Program-made: the position numbers and the translations under genes | Assembly (NCBI GenBank): GCA_964592255.1 | Contig: CAZQCI010000091.1 | Location: forward strand, 1 to 8,755 | Length of the DNA stretch: 8,755 nt | Direction: 5' to 3' | Source of the DNA: CAZQCI01 sp964592255 | GTDB lineage: Bacteria; UBA10199; SBBF01 | The notes under the pieces: model-generated | The model's input: the letters and a program-made list of their open reading frames with translations, nothing else | What the model was told of the DNA's origin: nothing | Database searches by the model: none | Shown: positions 1 to 6,959 of the stretch, one piece after another | Layout: each line of letters opens with the position of its first letter | Position numbering within the stretch: the first letter of the stretch is position 1

Positions 1-1
1 T

Positions 2-1498
2 AAAAAACAGACGGCCGTTCTGGTACCAACAACCGTATTGGCTTTCCAGCACTTCGAAACCTTCAAAAAAAGATTCAAAGACTATCCGGTTACTGTCGAA
101 ATGCTGTCGCGGTTTAAAACAGCTCAGGAGCAAAAACAAATTGTGGAGGATTTAAAAGAAGGCAAAATCGACATCATCATCGGTACACATCGTCTGCTTT
201 CAAAAGATGTTAAACTGAGAGATTTAGGATTGTTAGTCATTGATGAAGAACACCGTTTCGGTGTGACACAAAAAGAAAAAATCAAAAAACTTAAAAATTT
301 AGTAGATGTCATCACGCTTTCGGCTACTCCCATTCCTCGTACACTCAACTTTGCGCTTGTTGGCATTCGCAATCTTTCGCTCATCAACACACCACCTTTA
401 GATCGTTTAAGTATCCGTACGTTCGTGTGTAGTTTTGACGAGGGAACTCTCCGTGAGGCCATTCTTCATGAAGTCAAAAGGGGCGGCCAAGTTTACTTTG
501 TCCATAATCGCGTCCAATCCATTTATCAGATGCAAGAACGTTTACAAAAAATGCTTCCGGAAATCCGTATTGCCGTGGGCCATGGTCAAATGGCTGAGGA
601 AGAATTAGAAGAAGTGATGATTGGCTTCATGGAAAAAAAATTCGACCTTCTCTTATGCACCACCATCATTGAATCGGGGCTTGATATTCCTTCGGCCAAT
701 ACCATCATCATCAACCGGGCCGATGCAATGGGCTTGGCTCAACTGTATCAACTTCGAGGCCGTGTAGGGCGTTCTAACCACCGTGCTTATTGTTATCTAG
801 TCATTCCTCATGCCGATCTATTAACTGACATTGCTCGTAAACGTTTGAACGTGATTCAAAAATTCACTGAATTGGGTTCTGGCTTTAAAATTGCTTCACA
901 TGATTTGGAAATTCGGGGGGCGGGAAATATTTTAGGGGCAGAGCAATCCGGCCACATTGCGGCTATTGGTTACGACTTATATGTCTCTCTCTTAAAACAA
1001 GCAGTGGATCAATTAAAAGGCAACATCAGCGAAGAAGAAGAAATGGATCCGGAATTAAAATTAGATGTTTCTGCAGTCATTCCGCAAGACATGATTTCGG
1101 ATGCGAATTTAAGATTGATTCTCTATAAACAAGCCACCTCGGTGGAAAAAGAGGAAGAAATTGAAAATTTAAAGGATGAATGGACCGATCGGTTTGGAAA
1201 ATTACCAGAATCCGTTCTTAATTTACTAGGCCTCATCAAAATAAAACTGCGAGCAAAAAGTCTTAAAATTTTCGCCATCTCCTACAAAAATGGGCTATTT
1301 ACTTTTTCGATTCACCCTTCAAGCCCCATCCCTACGGATTATTTTATCACCCGCGCCGCCCGTGAAACACGCAAATGTCATTTATTGCCGGAAGGAAAAT
1401 TCACGATTGCCGATCATCCACAAACTGAGAAAGAAATATTGGATGTGACCCTTAAGTATTTGGATGAATTTGGAAAAACAGTAGAAGATAAAAAATGA
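2..1498 (+). CDS. mfd: Transcription-repair coupling factor Mfd, C-terminal part (5' end outside window)
   Basis: Mfd is a DNA translocase that removes RNA polymerase stalled at lesions and recruits nucleotide excision repair. The frame is open from base 2, giving 498 residues of a protein that is usually about 1,150 long, so the N-terminal UvrB-like and RNA polymerase-binding domains and the Walker A motif lie upstream. Superfamily 2 helicase motifs appear in order: LVPTTVLAFQH near the left edge, GTHRLL, DEEHRFG (from 242), SATPIPRTL (from 320), TTIIESGLDIP and QLRGRVGRS (about 750-775). The segment DLEIRGAGNILGAEQSG matches the translocation (TRG) region typical of Mfd and RecG. The C-terminal TRCF domain follows (NLRLILYKQA, DRFGKLP) and separates Mfd from RecG. 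The TGA stop is at 1496-1498. The gene converges on metG, with a repeat element between them. No damage is visible. Identification is secure. Confidence 0.96.
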   Translation, partial: KKQTAVLVPTTVLAFQHFETFKKRFKDYPVTVEMLSRFKTAQEQKQIVEDLKEGKIDIIIGTHRLLSKDVKLRDLGLLVIDEEHRFGVTQKEKIKKLKNLVDVITLSATPIPRTLNFALVGIRNLSLINTPPLDRLSIRTFVCSFDEGTLREAILHEVKRGGQVYFVHNRVQSIYQMQERLQKMLPEIRIAVGHGQMAEEELEEVMIGFMEKKFDLLLCTTIIESGLDIPSANTIIINRADAMGLAQLYQLRGRVGRSNHRAYCYLVIPHADLLTDIARKRLNVIQKFTELGSGFKIASHDLEIRGAGNILGAEQSGHIAAIGYDLYVSLLKQAVDQLKGNISEEEEMDPELKLDVSAVIPQDMISDANLRLILYKQATSVEKEEEIENLKDEWTDRFGKLPESVLNLLGLIKIKLRAKSLKIFAISYKNGLFTFSIHPSSPIPTDYFITRAARETRKCHLLPEGKFTIADHPQTEKEILDVTLKYLDEFGKTVEDKK

Positions 1499-1518
1499 TG
1501 CCTTTACAGTCTTAGAAT

Positions 1519-1600
1519 TGTCATACCGGCGGATTGTTAGCCGGTATCCATAATCCTGGATTGCTTCGCTACGCCACAAGTGGCTTCGCTCGCAATGACA
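1519..1600. repeat. Palindromic intergenic repeat, copy A (between convergent mfd and metG)
   Basis: The element is bounded by TGTCAT (1519-1524) and ATGACA (1595-1600). Its right arm, 1557-1600, is nearly identical to 4644-4686 (about 40 of 44 positions, one indel), in the same orientation. Within that arm GCCAC-AA-GTGGC (1573-1584) is itself palindromic. The left half is different from copy B: it holds an 8-bp perfect hairpin, ATACCGGC (1523-1530) and GCCGGTAT (1540-1547), with a 9-nt loop. No T-tract follows either arm, so a rho-independent terminator is not evident, although the hairpin sits where both converging transcripts end. It resembles the dispersed TCATTGCGA...GCAATCC repeats known from many bacterial genomes; membership of a named family is not established here. 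Confidence 0.8.
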
Positions 1601-3650
1601 TTAACCAACTTTAGCGTTACTACCAATGTCGGTATCCGTTGTGGCCAGCACCAGCCGATCCCCTTCTTTAGCGGCGAGTAACATCCCAAAACTTTCAATA
1701 CCACGGATTTTAGCTGGTTTCAGATTCGCAACAACAATGACTTTTTTTCCGATCAGATCTTGCGGCTGATAATGCGCCGCAATACCGGAGATGATTTGAC
1801 GGGTTTCGGACCCTAGTTCAATCTGCAGTTTAAGTAATTTATCGGCCTTCTCCACTTTTTCGGCTGCAATGACTTTCGCCACACGGAGNNNNNNNNNNCT
1901 TTTTATCACCTTCCAGATTTTTAAAAGCGAAAAAACCTTTTGCATCAGTGTACATACTGTCTACCACATTACCCAATTCATCGAGTAATAATACTTTTTT
2001 TCCTTTGGCAAAATCTTTGATGTCGATGAGGGTATCAACAGCAGAACCGTCATTCCCCGCAGCAGCTGGTGGGGAATCCACTTTCTTCACTTCCGTATTT
2101 ATTTGTTCTTTTTCCATATCAATCCTCGGGAATAGGTTTAATTTTTGTTCCATTAAAATATGATTTTTATTTGTAAAAGGTTTCTTAAAATCAGAAAAGT
2201 GAACTTCTTCCAACTTTTTAAGAGAATCAAATCCATAAGCTTTCCAAATTTTTTCCGCTGCCTGAGGCATAAACGGCAAAACAACCAAGCAAGCGATTCG
2301 AATCCCTTCAACCAGATTAGCCAAAACTACAGAGAGCTCTTGCATTTTTTTTTCTTTCGCCAAGGTCCACGGAGCTTGGCGATCGATATATTCATCAAGC
2401 CCTGTGAAGGCCTTCCAGATTTTTTCCAAAGCAAGATGAGTGGAAATATCTCCATTATCAACAGGGTTCATCAATAGCTCAATATCATTTAAAGAAGTAT
2501 CTGGATTCGATTCCACTAAAGAAAAATCCACCTGCCCATTTTGATACTTCCACACCATCCCCAAAATCCGGGACGCGAGATTCCCAATCCCATTGGCCAA
2601 ATCCGCATTGTAGCGCTCCACAAATCCATCCCACGTAAAATCACTATCATCACCAAAACTGGACGTGCGCATGAGATAATAACGGAGAGCATCGGAGCCG
2701 AAATCAGGATATTTATTGAGAATGTCGAGAGGAGTCACCACATTACCGAGCGACTTCGACATTTTCTCGCCTTTAAGATACACAAACCCGTGACCAAAAA
2801 CTGTTTTAGGAAGCGGCAAATCCGCAGACATGAGCATTGCCGGCCAGATGATGCAATGAAAACGGGTGATATCCTTGCCAACGATGTGTGTAACATTTTT
2901 CCAATAGTCGTTGGTCTTTAAATCATCGAGTGATTTAAGATTGAGGAGAGAGAGATAATTAATGAGCGCATCAAACCATACGTAAAAAACATGCTTTTTG
3001 TTGAGAGGAACAGGAATACCCCACGTAAACGTACTGCGCGAAATGGAGAAATCTTCCAAACCTTGTTTGATAAAATTGACCACTTCGTTGCGGCGCTTGG
3101 CGGGCAAAATAAATTGGGGGTTCGATTCGATATGCTGCAATAGTTTTGCGGAATATTTTTCAAGCCTAAAAAAATAATTTTTTTCTTTAAGCCATTTGGG
3201 TTTTGTTTTGTGGTTTTTGCACAAACCAGACTCAAGATCTTTTTCCAAATAAAAAGCCTCACACGATTCGCAGTACCAACCTTCGTAATCTTTTTCGTAA
3301 ATATCACCGGCAGTATTAACGCGATCAAAAAATTCATAAACCATTTTGTGATGTTGAGGATCACTCGTTTGGATGAATTGATTATTGGAAATGTGAAGCT
3401 GTTCCCAAATTTTCTGAAACTTTGGCTTCATGCCATCACAATAGGCTTTAGGCTCCAAACCTTGGCTGGCCGCGGCTTTTTGCACATTGGCGGAATGCTC
3501 GTCATTGCCCATTTGGAACAAAACATCATGGCCAAGCATGCGATAAAAACGGGCCAACACGTCCGCGCCAATTTTTTCATAAGCCGTTCCAATATGCGGA
3601 AGCGAATTGACGTAGTCGATGGCGGTAGTAATGAAGATTTTGGAAGTCAT
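1601..3650 (-). CDS. metG: Methionyl-tRNA synthetase, interrupted by an assembly gap near the 3' end
   Basis: MetG charges tRNA-Met with methionine in the cytoplasm. The N-terminal part shows the class I signatures PHIG (residues 18-21) and KMSKS (296-300), a zinc knuckle with C127, C130, C144 and H147, and WFDALINY (225-232) in the catalytic core, followed by the helical anticodon-binding domain. A Pro/Ala linker leads to DTLIDIKDFAK, ending at K549 (base 2004). After foreign-looking sequence and ten Ns, the C-terminal tRNA-binding OB domain resumes with LRVAKVIAAEKVEKAD (from 1888) and contains GIESFGMLLA; the TAA stop is at 1601-1603. The ten Ns shift the frame by one, so automatic calling would split the gene. 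Removing either the Ns alone or 1889-2003 restores one frame. ATG 3650 lies one base after the holB stop with no clear Shine-Dalgarno, which suggests coupled translation. Identity is secure; the gap region is not. Confidence 0.93.
1889..1898. other. Run of ten Ns (assembly gap inside metG)
   Basis: Ten consecutive undetermined bases lie between the foreign-looking segment and the tRNA-binding domain of metG. Ten is a round number of the kind used as a scaffolding placeholder, so the true distance is unknown. A length of ten does not preserve the reading frame, which agrees with a placeholder rather than a measured gap. Confidence 0.97.
1899..2003 (-). other. In-frame segment foreign to MetG, resembling a carboxypeptidase-regulatory-like beta-sandwich motif
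   Basis: Thirty-five codons (MetG numbering 550-584) follow DIKDFAK, where MetG proteins normally run within a few residues into LRVAKV. The encoded peptide includes VLLLDELGNVVDSMYTDAKG and then FFAFKNLEGDKK. The pattern V-x-L-x-D-x-x-G-N-V-V ... T-D-x-x-G-x-F-x-F-x-x-L is typical of carboxypeptidase-regulatory-like and related beta-sandwich repeats of secreted or OmpA-type proteins, not of aminoacyl-tRNA synthetases. The segment touches the N run directly. A chimeric contig end is the likeliest explanation; a real insertion in metG is the alternative. Confidence 0.6.
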
Positions 3651-3651
3651 T

Positions 3652-4578
3652 TTAGCTAAGATTCAACAATAAATTTTCCAACACAAGTGTTTTATTCACA
3701 TTGCGATCGATATCTTTTTGAGCGCGATCAATTTTTTCTAACTGATCGAGAGAAGTAAGTTGAGGATTTGTACATAAATTTTTGAAAAACTTTTTTTTCA
3801 CAATTTCCAAAAAAGAAACCAAATTAATATCACTATCAGCCCAGGCTTGGGCTTGGCGGCTTATATGATAAAAATCTTTTTCTTTCTTCTGAAAAAAAAC
3901 ATCCCATTCTGAAAGAATTTTTTCAAAACCATCTTCCGTCAATTGACGACTTAAACCGATGGATCCTTCGGTAAGAGCTAATAATTCGTGAGATTGCTGA
4001 GAACTCATTTCAAAATTCTTTTCTAAAAAACGAGCACTTTCTTCCATAGGAGGAGGAGTAAAAAAAAGTCGGCGACAGCGTGAACGAATGGTTGGCAAAA
4101 TTTGAAAAAGTGATGGTGTCATCAGAATAAATAAAGTTTGGGGTGGTGGTTCCTCGAGTGTTTTCAGCAAACTATTAGCCGCAGAAGGAGTCATGTCATG
4201 AGCCCCATCGATCACAGCCAATTTCACTGGTGCGGAAAAAGCCACACGGGACAATTGAACTTGAAGAGCCCGAACAGCCTCCACCGATACGGAAGATTCT
4301 TCGGAAGATATAAAGAAAAAATCCGGATGCTGATTTTTATCTAACTGAAGGCACGCCGAACATTTTCCACATGGGGGCTCTATTTTTGAAACAGCACCAA
4401 AAAGAGAAGGAGTATCATCAGAAAAACCAGATTCACAAAAAAGATATTTGGCAAAATGAAAAGCCACTTGTTTTTTACCAATACCTTCGAGGCCATAGAA
4501 AAGATAAGCGGAAGGCAAACGTTTCTGTTGGGATTCTTTTACTAATAAATCCCAATTTTTTTTATGACCGATGAACAT
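3652..4578 (-). CDS. holB: DNA polymerase III delta' subunit (clamp-loader component)
   Basis: HolB is the delta' stator of the clamp loader that opens and loads the beta sliding clamp at replication forks. The 308-residue product has the clamp-loader AAA+ layout: a P-loop-like GLEGIGKK (29-36) without the usual Ser/Thr after the lysines, a zinc module with C70, C73 and C76 (CGKCSAC) plus a likely fourth ligand C48, a Walker-B-like VIDGAHDM (122-129), LLKTLEEPPP (137-146), and the conserved SRC arginine-finger motif (166-168). The rest is the helical C-terminal collar. A degenerate P-loop is common in delta', which need not hydrolyse ATP. ATG 4578 is the only credible start: TGA is in frame two codons upstream and the next methionine is far inside. 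No Shine-Dalgarno is visible; the upstream spacer is mostly repeat copy B. The stop is one base before metG. Confidence 0.93.
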   Translation of the reverse strand: MFIGHKKNWDLLVKESQQKRLPSAYLFYGLEGIGKKQVAFHFAKYLFCESGFSDDTPSLFGAVSKIEPPCGKCSACLQLDKNQHPDFFFISSEESSVSVEAVRALQVQLSRVAFSAPVKLAVIDGAHDMTPSAANSLLKTLEEPPPQTLFILMTPSLFQILPTIRSRCRRLFFTPPPMEESARFLEKNFEMSSQQSHELLALTEGSIGLSRQLTEDGFEKILSEWDVFFQKKEKDFYHISRQAQAWADSDINLVSFLEIVKKKFFKNLCTNPQLTSLDQLEKIDRAQKDIDRNVNKTLVLENLLLNLS

Positions 4579-4588
4579 GAGTCAATCG

Positions 4589-4686
4589 TGTCATTGCAAG
4601 GAGTCCCGCCATGGGTGGGACGACGTGGCAATCCAAGACATGATGGATTGCTTCGCTGCGCCACAAGTGGTTCATTCGCAATGACA
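4589..4686. repeat. Palindromic intergenic repeat, copy B (tmk-holB spacer, overlapping the tmk stop)
   Basis: The ends are a perfect 9-bp inverted repeat, TGTCATTGC (4589-4597) and GCAATGACA (4678-4686). An inner pair, GCAATCCA (4628-4635) and TGGATTGC (4644-4651), brackets a short centre. The left arm contains a further hairpin at 4603-4621 (GTCCCGCC/GGTGGGAC, one G-T pair). The right arm, 4644-4686, matches copy A at 1557-1600. The element fills almost all of the spacer between tmk and holB and extends 15 bases into tmk. No transposase is encoded and I see no clear target-site duplication. In RNA the whole unit could fold into a long imperfect stem within the tmk-holB message. Confidence 0.85.
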
Positions 4687-5322
4687 ACACAATAATTCTT
4701 TCACAATACCCACAATCTCCCGATGTATTTCTTCTATAGCTTGATCAGCCCGAATGACTTTAACTCGTTCTGGTTCAGCTTTGGCAATATCTAAATAACC
4801 TTGTCGAACACGCGTATGAAACTCCACGGCTTCTTGCTCAAAGCGTCCTTCACTCCCTGTTTTGTTCTCATGACTTAATCGAGCGCGCGAAAGCTGAAGG
4901 CCACGTTCAACAGTGTGATCAAGAAGGATGGTTAAATCTGGCTTAAGATTTCCCGTAGCTAACAAATGAAGTTTCGTAATTAATTCAATGGATCGTCCGC
5001 GACCGGAACCTTGGTAAGCCAAAGTGGCATCAGCAAAACGGTCACACAGAACGATTTTTTTGGCTTGAAGAGCAGGAGAAATAACTTGAGACACATGTTG
5101 GGCCCTGGCAGCAGCATAAAGTAGCAGTTCACAGTCAGGCACCATGGCTGAGTTTTCAGTATTAAGAAGGATAGCCCGAATTTGATCGCCTATTTCAGTC
5201 CCTCCCGGTTCGCGAGTTAGCACCACATTGTGACCTTGTTGCACAAGATAATCTTTTAACAAGCGAATTTGAGTGGTTTTTCCACTGCCTTCAATGCCCT
5301 CAAATGTAATAAACACACTCAT
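4672..5322 (-). CDS. tmk: Thymidylate kinase (dTMP kinase)
   Basis: Tmk phosphorylates dTMP to dTDP in the cytoplasm, an essential step of dTTP supply. The 216-residue protein has the family length and motifs: P-loop EGIEGSGKTT (8-17), REPGGT (37-42), the DR motif in CDRFADATLAYQG (93-105), and a LID region with RARLSHENKTGSEGRFE (146-162). ATG 5322 is chosen because it opens MSVFITFEGIEG, where family members start. An in-frame TTG at 5361 would add 13 residues and run up to the porin terminator, so it is unlikely. No Shine-Dalgarno precedes ATG 5322. The last four codons plus stop, TGT CAT TGC GAA TGA (C-H-C-E-stop), are exactly the end of repeat copy B, so the original C-terminus was probably replaced when the repeat arrived. 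Followed by holB and metG. Confidence 0.95.
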   Translation of the reverse strand: MSVFITFEGIEGSGKTTQIRLLKDYLVQQGHNVVLTREPGGTEIGDQIRAILLNTENSAMVPDCELLLYAAARAQHVSQVISPALQAKKIVLCDRFADATLAYQGSGRGRSIELITKLHLLATGNLKPDLTILLDHTVERGLQLSRARLSHENKTGSEGRFEQEAVEFHTRVRQGYLDIAKAEPERVKVIRADQAIEEIHREIVGIVKELLCCHCE

Positions 5323-5334
5323 GACGTTAAATGA

Positions 5335-5361
5335 AATATAGTGTTCTTTTTTTATTGGCAA
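5335..5361 (-). promoter_or_regulatory. Possible weak promoter for tmk-holB-metG
   Basis: On the minus strand TTGCCA (5361-5356) is followed after 15 bases by TATATT (5340-5335). The spacing is short and the boxes imperfect. It is listed because a terminator separates tmk from the porin gene, so the cluster needs its own promoter in this roughly 40-base gap. Transcription would begin only a few bases before ATG 5322, giving an almost leaderless message, which would fit the missing Shine-Dalgarno. Confidence 0.3.
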
Positions 5362-5362
5362 T

Positions 5363-5400
5363 AAAAAACCCCGTCCACCAGAAACGGCAGACGGGGTTTT
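5363..5400 (-). terminator. Rho-independent terminator of the porin gene
   Basis: A perfect 11-bp stem, AAAACCCCGTC (5365-5375) with GACGGGGTTTT (5390-5400), and a 14-nt loop lies 23 bases after the porin stop. Read on the minus strand the GC-rich stem runs into TTTTTTAT, a proper U-tract. In the plus direction the tract is only four T's. This isolates the porin gene from tmk. Confidence 0.92.
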
Positions 5401-5423
5401 ATAAAGAATGCTAAAGCTTTTGC

Positions 5424-6605
5424 TTAGAAATCGTAAGCAAATTCAGCCATCAAAGAATGATAGTCTGAGTTGTTGGCAGGGCCAGCAACAGCAGCAAAGT
5501 CGAAGCGGTATTCCATCTTCATCTTCGCGCCATCAGCAATCTTGTAGCTCGCACCAACAGTACCGGAGTGGATGTTGCCTTCGAAAGCGCCATTCCAGTT
5601 ACCACCGGTTGTGGAAGCACCACCGCCGAAGCGAGGGCCAGCAGGACCACCATTAACATCCCATTCATAGGCGTAACGGAAAGTCACATCCCACAAATCG
5701 CTGGCTTCGTAGTTCAAGAGCAATTGAGCACCAAAAGCTTTTTGGTTAGCACCACCAGCAATTTGGTCAGTTTGACGATAGGTACCTTCACCGGCTAAGT
5801 TAAGGGTATCAGTCAAAGCCAAGATGAAGTCCAAATCGCCGTAGAAGTCGATATGGGCATTATGATCGGTGGTAAAATCACCAGCCGAAGAATCGTGCTC
5901 AGGACCAAAACCACCGCTAACACTCACGGTGTTTTTGTTTCCTTCTTCACCCCAGTTGAAACCTAAGGTTGTAATAATAGAAGGAATTGCAGAATCACCA
6001 AAACCATTAGCGTTAAGGTCATTCACAACAGCCAAGTGCCAGTCAACCAAATCGCTAAAAGCATAATAGATTTTAGCACCGGTTACGTTTGTAGGCAGCA
6101 AGTAACGGTAAGTAGGGCTGTAAGAAACTAACCAGTTTTGGTTACGATCAGCAGATTCAATACCAACAGGGGCGTTGAATTTACCGATAAGGAATTCCAA
6201 ACCGTTTCCAGCAGGAATGTTAGCAGTTACGTAACCTTGTTCAAGGTTAACAACGTCAGCGCCAGGTTGGTTGTTTGTATCACCAAAGTTGGTGAAATCG
6301 ATATCTGCACGCAAGCGGATGTTTTCGCCAAAGCTCTTGGCCAAATCAATTTCCACTTGGTCAACAATGAAACGGAATTGGTCAAAGTTAGCGCCTGTAC
6401 CAAAGCTAACATCGCCCATACCGCCCATGCTGCTGCCAACAGCATCTTTATCATCATGCTGATAGCCGGCAACGACATCAACGTTACCGCTGATTTCGAG
6501 GCCTTCAGGGGCAGCCTTAGGGGCTGGTGTCCCGTTAGCGAAAAGGGCTGATCCGGTAAGCATCAAGCTTACGGAGACTAACCCTGTAAGTAAGTGTTTC
6601 TTCAT
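5424..6605 (-). CDS. Outer-membrane beta-barrel porin-like protein (OmpL/BBP2-like)
   Basis: The 393-residue product begins with a signal peptide (MKKHLL, hydrophobic GLVSVSLMLTGSALFA, likely cleavage after A23) and a short Pro/Ala-rich linker. The rest is alternating amphipathic beta-strand sequence with Gly/Asn-rich loops, ending in the strand AEFAYDF with a terminal Phe, the usual barrel-assembly signal. FRFIVDQVEIDLAKSF (78-93), LEQGYVTANIPAGNGLEFLI (121-140), GKFNAPVG (141-148) and the SYSPTYRYLLP stretch resemble the putative beta-barrel porin-2 (OmpL-like) family; that assignment is from memory of the family. Substrate is unknown; nonspecific solute diffusion is the default inference. 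ATG 6605 is chosen over an upstream in-frame start because of the signal peptide and the AAGGAGAG just before it. It has its own promoter and terminator, which with the strong ribosome site suggests high expression. Residues 57-71 form a Gly/Met/Ser-rich stretch near the N-terminus. Confidence 0.88.
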   Translation of the reverse strand: MKKHLLTGLVSVSLMLTGSALFANGTPAPKAAPEGLEISGNVDVVAGYQHDDKDAVGSSMGGMGDVSFGTGANFDQFRFIVDQVEIDLAKSFGENIRLRADIDFTNFGDTNNQPGADVVNLEQGYVTANIPAGNGLEFLIGKFNAPVGIESADRNQNWLVSYSPTYRYLLPTNVTGAKIYYAFSDLVDWHLAVVNDLNANGFGDSAIPSIITTLGFNWGEEGNKNTVSVSGGFGPEHDSSAGDFTTDHNAHIDFYGDLDFILALTDTLNLAGEGTYRQTDQIAGGANQKAFGAQLLLNYEASDLWDVTFRYAYEWDVNGGPAGPRFGGGASTTGGNWNGAFEGNIHSGTVGASYKIADGAKMKMEYRFDFAAVAGPANNSDYHSLMAEFAYDF

Positions 6606-6610
6606 AGTGT

Positions 6611-6618
6611 CTCTCCTT
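6611..6618 (-). promoter_or_regulatory. Strong Shine-Dalgarno of the porin gene
   Basis: Minus-strand AAGGAGAG lies five bases before ATG 6605. It settles the start codon and contrasts with tmk, holB and metG, which show no comparable site. Confidence 0.85.
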
Positions 6619-6658
6619 TGATTAGGTGTCCTTAAGATACAAATAGACCAGCACATAT

Positions 6659-6674
6659 TATCCTTATTAGGATA
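6659..6674 (-). promoter_or_regulatory. Small inverted repeat in the porin leader (hairpin 1)
   Basis: TATCCT (6659-6664) and AGGATA (6669-6674) pair perfectly around a 4-nt loop. It lies about 54 bases upstream of the porin start codon, inside the predicted leader. An mRNA hairpin and a protein operator are both possible. Confidence 0.45.
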
Positions 6675-6695
6675 TTGTGTTGGTGTTACTACTCT

Positions 6696-6713
6696 TAACC
6701 TGTTTCCAGGTTA
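6696..6713 (-). promoter_or_regulatory. Inverted repeat in the porin leader (hairpin 2)
   Basis: TAACCTG (6696-6702) and CAGGTTA (6707-6713) form a perfect 7-bp stem with a tetraloop, compact enough to fold in RNA. No T-tract follows, so it is not a terminator. It may stabilise the porin message or act as an operator. Confidence 0.5.
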
Positions 6714-6752
6714 GACTTCATACTGCCATTTAAAACTAAACAAATGACGGGG

Positions 6753-6780
6753 CCTGCCAAGGCCTGTTAAAGATGGCAGG
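6753..6780 (-). promoter_or_regulatory. Inverted repeat near the predicted porin transcript 5' end (hairpin 3)
   Basis: CCTGCCA (6753-6759) and TGGCAGG (6774-6780) pair perfectly around 14 bases. Transcription from the promoter at 6782-6809 should start near 6775, at the edge of this repeat. The stem would therefore be complete in RNA only if the start is at or upstream of about 6780; otherwise it is more likely a DNA operator. Confidence 0.4.
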
Positions 6781-6781
6781 G

Positions 6782-6809
6782 ATTTTAGCCAGATGACACG
6801 ATATGTCAA
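6782..6809 (-). promoter_or_regulatory. Sigma70-type promoter of the porin gene
   Basis: On the minus strand a perfect TTGACA (6809-6804) is followed after 16 bases by TAAAAT (6787-6782), five of six matches to TATAAT. This is the best promoter match I see in the window. It gives a 5' leader of about 170 nt before ATG 6605. Confidence 0.75.
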
Positions 6810-6868
6810 GTAAATTAAAATACCCTCCCCACTCTTCTTTTTCACTTTAGGCATCAATTTTTTACCTT

Positions 6869-6890
6869 ATTGTTTCTGAAAAGAAACAAT
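6869..6890. promoter_or_regulatory. Perfect 8-bp inverted repeat, possible operator
   Basis: ATTGTTTC (6869-6876) and GAAACAAT (6883-6890) flank six bases, TGAAAA. It lies between the two divergent promoters, about 60 bases upstream of the porin -35 box. No T-tract follows on either strand, so a transcription-factor site is more likely than a terminator. Confidence 0.45.
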
Positions 6891-6959
6891 GAGATTCACA
6901 AAATGATAATAACTATAAAAAAAATAATGTAAGCTATTGAAAATAAAAATAAATTTTTA

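Noticed and set aside
1523..1547. Rho-independent terminator between mfd and metG
   Set aside because: The hairpin is perfect but neither side is followed by a T-tract, and it is better explained as the core of the intergenic repeat.
1601..1945. A separate 114-residue tRNA-binding (Trbp111-like) protein starting at 1945
   Set aside because: Its first residues are a frame-shifted reading of the segment next to the N run. The homologous part begins at LRVAKV and continues the MetG linker DIKDFAK, so it is the metG C-terminus.
3210..3659. 149-codon plus-strand open frame antisense to the start of metG
   Set aside because: It overlaps the conserved catalytic domain of MetG and shows no coding signature of its own.
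5323..5361. N-terminal extension of thymidylate kinase from a TTG at 5361
   Set aside because: The extra 13 residues do not match the family, and the start would sit against the porin terminator. MSVFITFEGIEG from 5322 is the expected N-terminus.
6138..6551. 137-codon plus-strand open frame antisense to the porin
   Set aside because: It has no recognisable features or ribosome site and lies fully inside a well-supported gene; long antisense frames are common in such codon patterns.
6606..6656. N-terminal extension of the porin from an upstream in-frame start
   Set aside because: It would place 17 residues before a good signal peptide and ignore the strong Shine-Dalgarno directly before ATG 6605.
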